Shown piece after piece: positions 51,195 to 60,622 of a stretch of DNA of 64,000 nucleotides. Source of the DNA: Humidesulfovibrio sp. (lineage in GTDB: Bacteria; Desulfobacterota; Desulfovibrionia; Desulfovibrionales; Desulfovibrionaceae); NCBI RefSeq assembly GCF_031082295.1, contig NZ_JAVHLD010000007.1:1-64000 (forward strand), in the 5' to 3' direction. A program made the translations under genes and the position numbers. The stretch's first letter is position 1; every line of letters starts with the position of its first letter. Below the pieces are notes generated by a model. The model worked only from the letters and a program-made list of their open reading frames with translations. It did not search any database and was not told the DNA's origin.

Positions 51195-52919
51195 ATGCGC
51201 AAGACGGTTCGTGACGTGTATTGCAGGAATATCGTGGGGGTCAGCGAGGATGTGCGGGTGTCCTTGGCCCTCGCCATCATGCGTGAACGCAAGATCAGCT
51301 CCATCTGCGTGCTGCGGGAAGAGCGCGCCGTGGGCATCTTCACCGAGCGCGACGTGGTGCGTTGCGTGTCCGAAAAGGGCGTCCACTTCGAAACGCTGCC
51401 CATCAGCGAGGTCATGTCCGCGAACGTGCTGGCGACCAGCGCGGACACCTGTCTCTTTGAGGCCTTCCAGGTGATGGCCGGGAACAACATCCGGCATCTG
51501 GTGGTGCTTGGCGATGACGGACGGGCCATCGGCATGGTCACCCAGTCGGACATGATCATGCACCTCGGCTACGAGTACTACGTCAAGGTCAAGAACGTGT
51601 CCCAGATCATGAGCCGCAAGGTGCACACCGTTTCCCGCTCCTGCACCGTGGAGGACGCCATCCGCGAGATGGCCCGCCTCAAGGTGAGCCTGCTGGTGGT
51701 CATCGAGGACCGGCGGCCCGTGGGCGTGTTCACCGAGCGCGACGTGCCCCGGCTCCTCGGCGTCATGAGCGAGATGAATCCGCTGCTCGTGGGCGAGGTC
51801 ATGAGCAGCCCGGTGATCACCATGCATGAGGACGAGGCGGTCTTCCACATGGTCGAGGTGCTCCTCGAGAAGCAGGTGCGCCGTGTGGTGGTGGTGGACG
51901 ACCAGGGGTGCGTTGTCGGGGTGGCCACCCAGACCGACCTGGTCCGGGGCATGGAGAGCAAGTACATTGATTCGCTCAAGAGCGTCGTCAAGGTGCAGAG
52001 CACGGAGCTGGACCGGGCCATCCGCCAGTTGTCCGAGAAGACCATGTATCTCGACAGCATCCTGCGCACGTCCATCTCCATAGGCATCGCTGCCACGGAC
52101 GCCGAGCTGAACATCGTCTACTTCAACCCCGCCGCCGAGGCTATCCTGAACGTTCCCCAGGCCGAGGTGCTGGGGCGCAACCTTCGGGAGCTGCACCTGG
52201 GCAAGGCGGACCGCTTCGATGCGTGCCTGCCCAAGCTGCGGCTGGGGCTGGACCACCTCTTCAGCTTCGAGCACGACGCCGGGGAGGGAGGGACGAAGCT
52301 GATCCAGGCCCGGGCCTCTGGCATAAAGGGCCTGCAGGGTTCCCTGGGCCTGGTGCTGATGCTGGAGGACGTGACCAGCCGCCGCAAGGCCGAGGAGACC
52401 ATCCGGCACCTGGCCTACTACGACCCCCTGACCGACTTGCCGAACCGGGCGCTGTTCCACGAGCGCCTGGAGCGCGACCTGATGCGGGCGAGGCGCAGCG
52501 GCAAGCTCCTGGCGCTCATGGTCATGGACGTGGACCGCTTCAAGGAGATCAACGACACCTTGGGCCACGCCGCGGGCGACAGCGTGTTGCGGGCCGTGGC
52601 CGACAGGCTGCGCGACCTGCTGCGCAAGTCTGACACCATGGCCAGGGTGGGGGGCGACGAATTCGTCTTCATTCTGCCGGAGGTCAACGACATGAACGAC
52701 GCCAGGGGCATCGCCGCGAAGGTTTTGACGGCGCTTGCGCCCGCCTTCAGCCTGGGAGACGCTGCCGTGCCCGTCTCTTTCAGCCTGGGCATAGCCCTGT
52801 TCCCCCAGGACGGCGAGGACGTGGAGTCGCTGTTGCGCCTCGCGGACCAGGCCATGTACCGGGCCAAGGAGCAGGGCAGGAGCACGCGCTCCTCCAGCGT
52901 CTGCCTGTCGGCCGGGTGA
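51195..52919 (+). CDS. Diguanylate cyclase with four CBS motifs and PAS domain
   Basis: A 574-residue cytoplasmic protein. Residues about 5-255 hold four CBS motifs (two Bateman modules; for example AVGIFTERDVVR, AIGMVTQSDM, PVGVFTERDVPR, VVGVATQTDL), which bind adenine nucleotides. A PAS domain follows at about 285-395, and a GGDEF domain at 405-565. The active-site motif GGDEF is intact (486-490), and the inhibitory site RKSD (477-480) sits five residues before it, so product inhibition by c-di-GMP is likely. It may couple cell energy state to c-di-GMP. ATG 51195 has GGGGGAG upstream. No EAL domain is fused. Confidence 0.92.
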   Translation: MRKTVRDVYCRNIVGVSEDVRVSLALAIMRERKISSICVLREERAVGIFTERDVVRCVSEKGVHFETLPISEVMSANVLATSADTCLFEAFQVMAGNNIRHLVVLGDDGRAIGMVTQSDMIMHLGYEYYVKVKNVSQIMSRKVHTVSRSCTVEDAIREMARLKVSLLVVIEDRRPVGVFTERDVPRLLGVMSEMNPLLVGEVMSSPVITMHEDEAVFHMVEVLLEKQVRRVVVVDDQGCVVGVATQTDLVRGMESKYIDSLKSVVKVQSTELDRAIRQLSEKTMYLDSILRTSISIGIAATDAELNIVYFNPAAEAILNVPQAEVLGRNLRELHLGKADRFDACLPKLRLGLDHLFSFEHDAGEGGTKLIQARASGIKGLQGSLGLVLMLEDVTSRRKAEETIRHLAYYDPLTDLPNRALFHERLERDLMRARRSGKLLALMVMDVDRFKEINDTLGHAAGDSVLRAVADRLRDLLRKSDTMARVGGDEFVFILPEVNDMNDARGIAAKVLTALAPAFSLGDAAVPVSFSLGIALFPQDGEDVESLLRLADQAMYRAKEQGRSTRSSSVCLSAG

Positions 52920-52928
52920 GGGTGCGGC

Positions 52929-53402
52929 CTAGTGCCGCAGCTTGGCCGCAAGCACGGCGCTCAGGCGCTCGTGCACGCCCTTTGAGTGGTCCGGCACGAA
53001 GAGGTTGGTGGGGGTCTTGGCCTTGCTGGTCACCGTGACCAGGGTGCCGCCCTGCTGCGGCGCGAAGTACACGCCCACGTTCTCGCCGTTGGAGAAGGCG
53101 CTCAGGCCATGCTCGGCCAGGATGTAGTGCCTGGACGGGTCCACCTCGACCACGTCAAGGCCCATCAGGCGCAGGGCGGTCTGCGCCGCCTGGAACACCG
53201 TTTCCGGGCTCTCGGGGTAGGGCATGGTCAGCCCCTGGGGGATGAAGGTGACATCGCCCGAGGCGTCCGTCTTGACCTTGCTGTCGGGCGCGATGGTCAG
53301 CTCGCCGGAGCTGTCGGCGTCGGGCCGCAGGGTTCCCACGCCGATGCAGCCGCCGAGGGCGGCGCAGAGCGCCAGGGAGAGGAGGAGCGCCGAAAACTTC
53401 AT
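52929..53402 (-). CDS. Small envelope lipoprotein, unknown function
   Basis: A 157-residue lipoprotein (lipobox LGGC near residue 19 after an ALLLSLALCA core). The mature part has a Thr/Asp-rich linker and a compact domain: SPETVFQAAQTALRLMGLDV, VYFAPQQGGTLVTVTSK. This resembles DUF3568-like small lipoproteins in shape, but I cannot be sure. AAAGGAGG precedes the ATG. It is the last gene of the long minus-strand block, 23 bases after ribE, and shows no link with riboflavin synthesis. Confidence 0.75.
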   Translation of the reverse strand: MKFSALLLSLALCAALGGCIGVGTLRPDADSSGELTIAPDSKVKTDASGDVTFIPQGLTMPYPESPETVFQAAQTALRLMGLDVVEVDPSRHYILAEHGLSAFSNGENVGVYFAPQQGGTLVTVTSKAKTPTNLFVPDHSKGVHERLSAVLAAKLRH

Positions 53403-53425
53403 GGGGTGCCTCCTTTGTGCGGGAG

Positions 53426-54103
53426 CTAGAACCCGTGCTCGCGCAGGAAGTCCATGCTGAGCGTGGAAGCGGGCCCGCCCTTCGAGCCGTGGCCGCCAGC
53501 CGCGAGCCAAGGCCCGATCATGTTGCGCACGTACTTGCCGATGAGGTCGGTCTCCATGTTCACCTTGGTGCCCGGGGTCCAGCCGGAGATGGTGGTCTCG
53601 CGCTGGGTGGCCGGGATGATGTTCACGGACAGGAACTCCGGCCCGCAGTCGTTCACGGTCAGGCTGATGCCGTCGAGCGTGATGGAGCCCTTGGGCACCA
53701 CGAGGGGGCCGTATTCCGCCGGGAAGGCGAGGGTATAGACGCGGCTCTCGCCGGCGGGCTTGATGTCGCTCACGGTGGCCAGGCAGTCCACGTGCCCGCT
53801 CACCAGGTGGCCGCCCAGGCGGTCGCCCAGGGCCAGGGCGCGCTCCAGGTTCACCGCGGCGCCGGTCTTCAAGCCCCCCAGGCTGGTGTGGGCCAGGGTC
53901 TCGGCGCTGGCGTAGACGGTGAACCAGTTCTCGCCGAAGGTTTCAACGGTCAGGCAGGCGCCGTTGACGGCGATGGACTCGCCAAGCACGATTTTCGGCA
54001 GGTCGAACAGGGCGCGTATCTTGAGCCGGGTCTCGCCGCCGCGCGCGCCGCCCTTCTCCGTGCTCTCCACGCGGCCCATGCCCTGCACCAATCCAGTGAA
54101 CAT
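53426..54103 (-). CDS. ribE: Riboflavin synthase alpha chain
   Basis: A 225-residue enzyme with the start MFTGLVQGMGRV and two homologous barrels. Each carries the family motif: VNGACLTV in the first and LDGISLTVND in the second, with HLVSGHVD between. It converts two 6,7-dimethyl-8-ribityllumazines to riboflavin and a pyrimidine. GGAG lies eight bases before ATG 54103, which is two bases after the ribD stop. The usual next genes (ribBA, ribH) do not follow here. Confidence 0.95.
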   Translation of the reverse strand: MFTGLVQGMGRVESTEKGGARGGETRLKIRALFDLPKIVLGESIAVNGACLTVETFGENWFTVYASAETLAHTSLGGLKTGAAVNLERALALGDRLGGHLVSGHVDCLATVSDIKPAGESRVYTLAFPAEYGPLVVPKGSITLDGISLTVNDCGPEFLSVNIIPATQRETTISGWTPGTKVNMETDLIGKYVRNMIGPWLAAGGHGSKGGPASTLSMDFLREHGF

Positions 54104-54105
54104 CT

Positions 54106-55266
54106 CTAGCTCCGGGGCTTGTAGGTCAATTTCAGGTCCTGGCCGCAGGAATCGGCCACGGCCAGGCGGAAGTTCAGGGTCTCGTCCATGCTCTGCACGG
54201 CGTCGCCCGCGAACAGGCTCTTGCCCTCGGCATCGCCCAGCACGCGCGGGGCCAGGTACAGCACGAACTCGTCCACCAGCTGCTGGCGCGCAAGGGAGAG
54301 GGCCAGCTGGCCGCCGCCCTCGCACAGGGTGCGGTAACAGCCGAAGTCCTGGCGCAGCCGCGCGAAAGCCCCGGCGAAGTCCAGGCCCTCGCCGTTGCCA
54401 AGGCGCATCTCCGGCAGGCCCCAGATGAGCGTGCCGCGCTCGCGCAGCTCGTCGGCCAGCGGGGTCTTGGCCGAGTACTCGCTGGTCCAGAACAGCACCT
54501 GCTCGGGCCGCTGGCGCAGCAGGTTGAAGGTGGAGTAGGCCTTGGGCAGGGTGCTGGTGACCACCACCGCCAGGGGCTGGCAGAAGCCTTTCAGCACGCC
54601 GTCGCCGTCCAGGCGGCAGGTGAGCTGGGGGTTGTCGCCGTAAAAAGTGTTGCCGCCCACGATGACCGCCTGGACCTGGGCGCGCAGCCTGTGCACGTCG
54701 GCCTGGGATTCCGGGCAGCTCACGGGTTGGGGGCGGCCGCCGCGCGCGGCGATCTTGCCGTCCAGCGTGCTCGCCATTTTCAGGATGGAGTAGGGGCGGT
54801 TGGTGGTCTGCCAGATGCGGAACTCGTCGATGAGGTCCTGGCACAGGGCTTCCTGCACGCCCAGGACGACCTCGACTCCGGCGGCGCGCAGGGCCTTGGC
54901 CCCGCCGCCCGTCACGTGCGGGTTGGGGTCGGCGCAGCCCACGACGACGCGCTTGATCCCGGCGTCCAGGATGGCCTTGGTGCAGGGCGGGGTCTTGCCC
55001 TGGTGGTTGCAGGGCTCAAGGGTCACGTAGAGGGTGCAGGCGGAAGGGTCCACGCCCTTGGCGCGCGCGTCGGCCAGGCATTCCACCTCGGCGTGCGGAC
55101 CGCCACAGGCCTTGTGCCAGCCCTCGGCCTTGATCTCTCCGTCTTTTGCCAGCACCGCGCCCACGCAGGGGTTCGGAGCAGTCGAGCCGCGTCCGCGCAG
55201 GGCCAGTCTGGCCGCGCGCAGCATGAACCGGTCATGCGGACCGGTAGTCTCCAGGCAGGTAGGCAT
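54106..55266 (-). CDS. ribD: Bifunctional riboflavin biosynthesis deaminase/reductase
   Basis: A 386-residue protein with an N-terminal zinc deaminase ([12 protein letters not shown], then [13 protein letters not shown]; about residues 15-145) and a C-terminal NADPH reductase (about 155-380; [35 protein letters not shown]). It performs two steps of riboflavin synthesis. ATG 55266 overlaps the upstream dCMP deaminase gene by 35 bases, with a GGGGGTGG site; ATG 55224 is an alternative without a clear site. Confidence 0.93.
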   Translation of the reverse strand: MPTCLETTGPHDRFMLRAARLALRGRGSTAPNPCVGAVLAKDGEIKAEGWHKACGGPHAEVECLADARAKGVDPSACTLYVTLEPCNHQGKTPPCTKAILDAGIKRVVVGCADPNPHVTGGGAKALRAAGVEVVLGVQEALCQDLIDEFRIWQTTNRPYSILKMASTLDGKIAARGGRPQPVSCPESQADVHRLRAQVQAVIVGGNTFYGDNPQLTCRLDGDGVLKGFCQPLAVVVTSTLPKAYSTFNLLRQRPEQVLFWTSEYSAKTPLADELRERGTLIWGLPEMRLGNGEGLDFAGAFARLRQDFGCYRTLCEGGGQLALSLARQQLVDEFVLYLAPRVLGDAEGKSLFAGDAVQSMDETLNFRLAVADSCGQDLKLTYKPRS

Positions 55267-55696
55267 GTTCCACCCCCGCTTCTTTGAGCATGTCGTTGGC
55301 CAGTTCGTCCGGGTAGCTTTCCGCGAAATAGATGGCCTTGACCTGGCAGTTGATGAGCATCTTGGTGCAGATGAGGCACGGCTCGGTGGTGCAGTAGATC
55401 TCCGCCCCGGCCAGCGAGAGCCCGTGCAGCGCGCATTGGATGATGACGTTCTGCTCCGCGTGCAGCCCGCGGCACAGCTCATGGCGCTGGCCCGAGGGGA
55501 TCTGCATGCGCTCGCGGATGCAGCCGACCTCGGCGCAGTGGGCGACGTTGGTGGGGGTGCCGTTGTAGCCGGTGGCGATCATGCGCTTGTCGCGCACGGC
55601 AACGGCGCCCACACGGCGGCGCAGGCAGGTGGAGCGCTCGGCCACCAGGTGGGCGATGCGCATGAAATAGATGGGCCAGGGGACGCGGTCGTTCAT
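55232..55696 (-). CDS. Deoxycytidylate (dCMP) deaminase
   Basis: A 154-residue zinc-dependent deaminase converting dCMP to dUMP for thymidylate synthesis. The zinc motifs are [13 protein letters not shown] and [14 protein letters not shown]; extra Cys/His ([14 protein letters not shown]) are typical of dCMP deaminases such as ComEB. The C-terminal tail is short. It sits between glyA and ribD, both linked to one-carbon or pyrimidine-type chemistry. A strong hairpin lies just upstream. Confidence 0.93.
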   Translation of the reverse strand: MNDRVPWPIYFMRIAHLVAERSTCLRRRVGAVAVRDKRMIATGYNGTPTNVAHCAEVGCIRERMQIPSGQRHELCRGLHAEQNVIIQCALHGLSLAGAEIYCTTEPCLICTKMLINCQVKAIYFAESYPDELANDMLKEAGVEHAYLPGDYRSA

Positions 55697-55726
55697 CTGC
55701 CAAAGCCTCCCGAAGCCGTTGGTTCT

Positions 55727-55766
55727 CGCCGCCCGGCCCGAAGCCCTCGCTTCAGGCCGGGTGGCG
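55727..55766 (-). repeat. Long hairpin between glyA and dCMP deaminase genes
   Basis: CGCCGCCCGGCCCGAAGC pairs with GCTTCAGGCCGGGTGGCG over 18 positions, with one mismatch and one G-T pair, around a CCTC loop. No T-run follows. It may end, process or stabilise the glyA end of the operon transcript. Confidence 0.75.
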
Positions 55767-55790
55767 GGGATGGTCGATTACCAGGCCTGT

Positions 55791-57029
55791 CTACCAGGCA
55801 AAAAGGGGGAACTCGCGCGCGAAGTCTTCCACCTCGAGGCGGATCTCGTCCAGCACGGTGTCGTCGTTCATGTTCTCAAGGGCGGCGGTGATGGCCTCGG
55901 CCACGGCCTGCATGTCCTCTTCGACCATGCCGCGGGTGGTCATGGCCGGGGTGCCGATGCGGATGCCCGAGGTGATGGTGGGCGGCGTGGTGTCGAACGG
56001 GATGCCGTTCTTGTTCACCGTGATGCCCGCCTTCTCCAGCGCCGCCTGGGCGTCCTTGCCGGTGATCTTCTTGCTGCGCAGGTCCACCAGCATGAGGTGG
56101 TTGTCCGTGCCGCCGGAGACCAGGTCGAACCCGGCGTCCTTCAAGTAGCCCGCCAGCGCGCCGGCGTTCTTGACCACCTGCTCCTGGTACTGCTTGAAGC
56201 CGGGCTGCAGCGCCTCGCCGAAGGCCACGGCCTTGGCCGCGATGATGTGCATGAGCGGGCCGCCCTGGATGCCGGGGAAGATGTTGGAGTTGAGCGCCTT
56301 GCCCAGCTCCTCGGTCGACAGGATCATGCCGCCGCGGGGGCCGCGCAGGGTCTTGTGGGTGGTGGTGGTGGTGTAGTGGGCCTGACCGATGCTGGTGGGG
56401 TGCAGGTCGGTGGCGATGAGGCCCGCGATGTGCGCCACGTCGGCCATGAGCACGGCCCCGACCTCGTCGGCGATCTTGCGGAAGCGCTTGAAGTCGATGG
56501 TGCGCGGGTAGGCGCTGGCGCCCGCGATGATCATCTTGGGCTTGCTCTCCTTGGCGATCTTCTCCAGCTCGTCGTAGTCGATGGTCTGGGTGTCCTTGTT
56601 GACGCCGTAGGAGACGATGTTGAACAGCTTGCCGGAGAAGTTCACCGGGCTGCCGTGGGTCAGGTGCCCGCCGTGGGCCAGGTTCATGCCGAGCACGGTG
56701 TCGCCGGGCTTGCACGCGGCGAAGTACACGGCCATGTTGGCCTGGGAGCCGGAGTGCGGCTGCACGTTGACGTAGTCGCAGCCGAAGAGCTGCTTGGCGC
56801 GGTCACGGGCCAAATCCTCGGCCTGGTCCACGAACTCGCAGCCGCCGTAGTAGCGCTTGCTCGGGTAGCCTTCGGCGTACTTGTTGGTCAGCACGCTGCC
56901 GGCGGCCTGGCGCACGGCCGTGGAGACGAAGTTCTCGGAGGCGATGAGCTCAAGGCCGCCCACCTGGCGGTCGATTTCCCCGGCGATGACGGAGGCTATT
57001 TCCGGGTCCTGAATGAAAAGTTCTTCCAT
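55791..57029 (-). CDS. glyA: Serine hydroxymethyltransferase
   Basis: A 412-residue pyridoxal-phosphate enzyme that interconverts serine and glycine with tetrahydrofolate. The N-terminal [19 protein letters not shown] and [12 protein letters not shown] motifs and the PLP lysine in [14 protein letters not shown] (near residue 228) are present. Length is standard. GAGGAA precedes ATG 57029. It follows fabF by 40 bases. Such fab-glyA linkage is plausible for this group but not needed functionally. Confidence 0.96.
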   Translation of the reverse strand: MEELFIQDPEIASVIAGEIDRQVGGLELIASENFVSTAVRQAAGSVLTNKYAEGYPSKRYYGGCEFVDQAEDLARDRAKQLFGCDYVNVQPHSGSQANMAVYFAACKPGDTVLGMNLAHGGHLTHGSPVNFSGKLFNIVSYGVNKDTQTIDYDELEKIAKESKPKMIIAGASAYPRTIDFKRFRKIADEVGAVLMADVAHIAGLIATDLHPTSIGQAHYTTTTTHKTLRGPRGGMILSTEELGKALNSNIFPGIQGGPLMHIIAAKAVAFGEALQPGFKQYQEQVVKNAGALAGYLKDAGFDLVSGGTDNHLMLVDLRSKKITGKDAQAALEKAGITVNKNGIPFDTTPPTITSGIRIGTPAMTTRGMVEEDMQAVAEAITAALENMNDDTVLDEIRLEVEDFAREFPLFAW

Positions 57030-57069
57030 GGCGTTGGTTCCTCGTGAAGTCCGTTGTGCGTGCTGGGCC

Positions 57070-58308
57070 TTAGCCTTCGTAGCGCTTGAAGAGCATGCAG
57101 GCGTTGGTGCCGCCGAAGCCGAACGAGTTCGACAGCGCGAACTCGGCCTGCTTTTGGCGTGCGCCGCCCGCGCCGTAGTCCAGGTCGCACTCCGGGTCCG
57201 GGGTGATCTGGTTCACGGTGCCGGGGATGATGCCGGTGTGAAGGGCCATGACGCTGAACACCGCCTCGACGCCGCCGGCGGCGCCCAGCAGGTGGCCTAT
57301 CTGGCTCTTGTTGCCGCAGATGGCGATGTCCTTGGCGTGGTCGCCGAACACGGTCTTGATGGCCCGGGTCTCGCCCAGGTCGCCCAAGTGGGTGGAGGTG
57401 GCGTGGGCGTTGATGTGGTCCACGCGGCTGGGCTCAATGCCCGCTTCCTCAATGGCCTTGCGCATGGCGATGACCGCGCCGGAGCCGTCCTCGGGCGGGG
57501 CGGCCATGTGGTAGGCGTCGCCGCTGGCGCCGGCTCCCACCACTTCGGCCAGGATGGTGGCGCCGCGCTTCTGCGCGTGCTCCAGGCTCTCCAGCAGCAG
57601 CAGGCCGCAGCCCTCGCCCATGATGAAGCCGTCGCGTTCCTTGTCGAAGGGGCGGGAGGCATGCTCCGGGTCGTCGTTGCGGGTGGAGAGCGCCTTCATG
57701 GCGTTGAACCCGGCGAAGGCCAGGGGCGTGATGGTGCTCTCGGCCCCGCCGCAGATCATGACGTCGTTGCGGGCGAGCTTGATCTCGGAAAAGGCGCTGC
57801 CCACTGCGTGGGTGCCCGAAGCGCAGGCCGTGGTGGTGCAGATGTTTGCTCCGCGCGCGCCGTGCTCGATGGAGACCATGCCCGCGGCCATGTTGGCGAT
57901 GATGGTGGGGATGAAAAACGGATTGATGCGCCCGGGACCGGCTTCCACGAGCTTCTTGTGCTGGGTCTCGATGCCTTCGAGCCCGCCCAGGCCGACGCCG
58001 ATGATGACTCCGGCGCGGTGGGCCTCCTCCGGCGGAATGCTCCAGCCGGCCTGCTCCATGAGCATCTTGGAGGCGGAAATGGCGTACTGGGTGAATTTCT
58101 CCATGCGCCGCGCGGCCTTGGGGTTGATGTACTTGGACGGGTCGAAATCCTTGACCTCGCCCGCAATCTGCGTGTCATGGCCGGTGGCGTCGAAGCTCGA
58201 GAGTCTGGCGATGCCGCTCTTCCCGGCCAGCAGGTTGGTCCAGCTGGTCTCAAGATCGTTTCCAAGGGGGGTGATGGCGGCCAAAGCCGTGACGACAACC
58301 CTGTTCAT
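57070..58308 (-). CDS. fabF: Beta-ketoacyl-ACP synthase II
   Basis: A 412-residue condensing enzyme that extends acyl-ACP with malonyl-ACP. The Cys-His-His triad is visible: [12 protein letters not shown] (Cys near residue 162), [11 protein letters not shown] and [15 protein letters not shown]. The start [18 protein letters not shown] is typical. ATG 58308 is preferred over the TTG six bases upstream. It follows acpP by 121 bases that contain a hairpin. Confidence 0.96.
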   Translation of the reverse strand: MNRVVVTALAAITPLGNDLETSWTNLLAGKSGIARLSSFDATGHDTQIAGEVKDFDPSKYINPKAARRMEKFTQYAISASKMLMEQAGWSIPPEEAHRAGVIIGVGLGGLEGIETQHKKLVEAGPGRINPFFIPTIIANMAAGMVSIEHGARGANICTTTACASGTHAVGSAFSEIKLARNDVMICGGAESTITPLAFAGFNAMKALSTRNDDPEHASRPFDKERDGFIMGEGCGLLLLESLEHAQKRGATILAEVVGAGASGDAYHMAAPPEDGSGAVIAMRKAIEEAGIEPSRVDHINAHATSTHLGDLGETRAIKTVFGDHAKDIAICGNKSQIGHLLGAAGGVEAVFSVMALHTGIIPGTVNQITPDPECDLDYGAGGARQKQAEFALSNSFGFGGTNACMLFKRYEG

Positions 58309-58350
58309 GGGCAAAGTCCGTGGTTCGGGTTCATCCCTGGCGGGAAAAGA

Positions 58351-58388
58351 CGGAGCGCTCCGCAGGCGCGCGGGCCGGGAGCGCTCCG
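58351..58388 (-). repeat. Inverted repeat between acpP and fabF
   Basis: CGGAGCGCTCC (58351-58361) and GGAGCGCTCCG (58378-58388) pair over 11 bp; each arm is itself nearly palindromic. It may limit read-through so that acyl carrier protein exceeds FabF. Confidence 0.6.
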
Positions 58389-58429
58389 GACAGGTCTAAG
58401 GAGATAAGGCGGCCCAGAGGGCGGCCTTC

Positions 58430-58660
58430 CTACTTGTTCTTCTCGATGTACTCGATGGCGTCCTTGACCTTCAGGATCTTCTGGGCCTCTTCGTCGTCGA
58501 TCTCGATGTCGAAGGCCTCTTCCATGGCCATGATCAGCTCGGTGAGGTCCAGCGAGTCGGCGCCCAGGTCTTCGACAAAGGAGGCCTCGGGCTTCACTTC
58601 GTCGGCGGACACGCCCAGCTGCTCAACGACAATGGCTTTAACTTTCTCGGCTACAGACAT
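58430..58660 (-). CDS. acpP: Acyl carrier protein
   Basis: A 76-residue acidic protein with the phosphopantetheine attachment serine S36 in [15 protein letters not shown]. It carries growing acyl chains for FabD/F/G/H and PlsX. The length and helix pattern are standard. GGAGGGAAT precedes the ATG. It lies between fabG and fabF. Confidence 0.97.
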   Translation of the reverse strand: MSVAEKVKAIVVEQLGVSADEVKPEASFVEDLGADSLDLTELIMAMEEAFDIEIDDEEAQKILKVKDAIEYIEKNK

Positions 58661-58692
58661 ATTCCCTCCAAAAGGTGTTTTTGACGTGATGG

Positions 58693-59436
58693 TTACATGT
58701 ACATGCCGCCATTGACAGCCAGGATCTGGCCCGTGACGTAGCCTGCGCCCTCGCCCGCAAGGAACGAGACGGCGCTGGCGATGTCCTCGGGTCCGCCCAG
58801 GCGGCCAAGGGGAATGTTCTCCAGCATTTTTGAAACTATGGCTTCCGGCAATTCGGCGGTCATATCGGTCTGGATGAAGCCGGGGGTCACGGCGTTCACC
58901 GTGATGCCCCTGCTGGCCAGCTCGCGCGCGGCGCTCTTGGTGAGCCCGATCAGGCCCGCCTTGGCGGCCACGTAGTTGGCCTGGCCCGCGTTGCCCATCT
59001 GCCCGACCACGGACGCGATGTTCACGATGCGGCCCCGGCGCTGCTTGACCATGATCTTGGCGGCCTCGCGCAGGCAGGCGAAGGCGCCGGTCAGGTTCAC
59101 CTGGATGACGCGGTCCCAGTCCTCGTCCTTCATGCGAATCAGCAGGCCGTCCTTGGTGATGCCGGCGTTGTTCACCAGCACCTCAAGGCTGACCTTGTCC
59201 TTGATTTCCTCGGCAAAAAAGGCCGTCATGGCCTCGCGGTTGGAGGCGTCCAGGCGGAAGGCCTTGGCTTCGCCGCCGGCCTCGTTGATGGCGGCAACGA
59301 CCTTTTCGGCCTCCTCGGGCCTGCTGACGTAGGTCAGGTAGACCTCGAAGCCGTCCTTGGCCAGCCTTTCGGCGCAGGCGCGGCCGATGCCGCGGGAACC
59401 GCCCGTGACCAGCGCAACCTTGGGCAAGTCGCTCAT
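58693..59436 (-). CDS. fabG: 3-oxoacyl-ACP reductase
   Basis: A 247-residue short-chain dehydrogenase that reduces 3-ketoacyl-ACP with NADPH. The cofactor motif is [14 protein letters not shown], with NNAG, and the catalytic Ser-Tyr-Lys is in [20 protein letters not shown] followed by KAG. The C-terminus [16 protein letters not shown] is typical FabG. GAGGGAT precedes ATG 59436. It lies between fabH and acpP. Confidence 0.96.
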   Translation of the reverse strand: MSDLPKVALVTGGSRGIGRACAERLAKDGFEVYLTYVSRPEEAEKVVAAINEAGGEAKAFRLDASNREAMTAFFAEEIKDKVSLEVLVNNAGITKDGLLIRMKDEDWDRVIQVNLTGAFACLREAAKIMVKQRRGRIVNIASVVGQMGNAGQANYVAAKAGLIGLTKSAARELASRGITVNAVTPGFIQTDMTAELPEAIVSKMLENIPLGRLGGPEDIASAVSFLAGEGAGYVTGQILAVNGGMYM

Positions 59437-59541
59437 GTTATCCCTCGCTCGCGGCGGATTCTTCCGCCGAGTTGATCGCTCGCCATTACCCGAATTCGCG
59501 CCGGACTGCAAACGTCCGCAGGCCAGCGCGGCGCCTTGGTT

Positions 59542-60540
59542 CTAGAAGCGGACCAGGGCCGAGCCCCAGGTGAACCCGCCGCCAAAGGTGCTCAGCAGCA
59601 CCATGTCACCGTCCTTGACGAAGCCTTCCTCGCGCGCCTCGGAGAGGGCGATGATCACCGACGCGGCGGAGGTGTTGCCGTATTTCTGAACATTGGTGAA
59701 GACTTTCTCGGCGGGCATTTCCATGCGGCTGCCCACTGCGTCGATGATGCGCATGTTGGCCTGGTGCGGGATGAACACGTCGATCTGGTCATTGTTCAGG
59801 CCGTGCTTGGCCATCATGGTCTGGCAGATGCCGCTCATGGCGCGCACCGCGTACTTGTATACTTCGCGGCCGTTCATCTCCACGAAGAAGCTGCGGCCCA
59901 CGGTTTCGCCGGGCTTCACGGGCGAGCCGGAGCCGCCGCCCTTGACGGTCAGGAGGTCGTTGGCCGAGCCGTCGGTGGCCAGCAGCACATCGAGCACGCG
60001 GCCGCTGCCGGTCGGAAAGTCGGCGCCCGCGCCGGTGATGACCGCCGCGCCCGCGCCATCGCCGAAGAGCACGCAGATGCTGCGGTCGGAGTAGTCCACC
60101 CGGGAGGAGACCACGTCGGCGGCGGTGACCAGGATCTTGGCCTCGGGGTGCAGGCACACGAAGGCCCGCGCCGTCTCAATGGCGAAGAGGAAGCCGGAGC
60201 AGGCGGCGGAAATGTCCATGCACGTGCGGCCCTTGATGCCCAGGCGGTCGGCCAGCATGCACGCGGCGGAGGGGATGTAGGCGTCCGGGGTGAAGGTGGC
60301 CACCAGGATGTGGGTCAGTTCCTCGGCCGCGATGCCCGCATTGGCCAGCGCCTTGAGGGCGGCCTGGTGCGAGAGGCTGACGGTGGTCTCCCCGGCAGAG
60401 GCGATGCGCCGTTCCTTGATGCCCGTGCGGGTGGTGATCCACTCGTCGTTGGTGTCGCACATGCGCTCAAGGTCGGCGTTGGTGAGACGCTTCTCCGGCA
60501 CACAGTGTCCCAGTCCGCGGATGATGCAGGATGTTGTCAT
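59542..60540 (-). CDS. fabH: Beta-ketoacyl-ACP synthase III
   Basis: A 332-residue enzyme that starts fatty acid synthesis from acyl-CoA and malonyl-ACP. The Cys-His-Asn triad is visible in MDISAACSGFLFA (near residue 113), IPHQANMRI and KYGNTSAAS. The ending GGGFTWGSALVRF is characteristic. The ribosome site is weak (GAGC). It follows plsX by 82 bases. Confidence 0.96.
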   Translation of the reverse strand: MTTSCIIRGLGHCVPEKRLTNADLERMCDTNDEWITTRTGIKERRIASAGETTVSLSHQAALKALANAGIAAEELTHILVATFTPDAYIPSAACMLADRLGIKGRTCMDISAACSGFLFAIETARAFVCLHPEAKILVTAADVVSSRVDYSDRSICVLFGDGAGAAVITGAGADFPTGSGRVLDVLLATDGSANDLLTVKGGGSGSPVKPGETVGRSFFVEMNGREVYKYAVRAMSGICQTMMAKHGLNNDQIDVFIPHQANMRIIDAVGSRMEMPAEKVFTNVQKYGNTSAASVIIALSEAREEGFVKDGDMVLLSTFGGGFTWGSALVRF

Positions 60541-60622
60541 GGGGCTCGCTCGGTGTGGTGTTTGCCGGTGCTTACCGGCGGTTATCCTCGGTCCGGCCTT
60601 TGGGGCGCCGGGCCGGGGCGCA

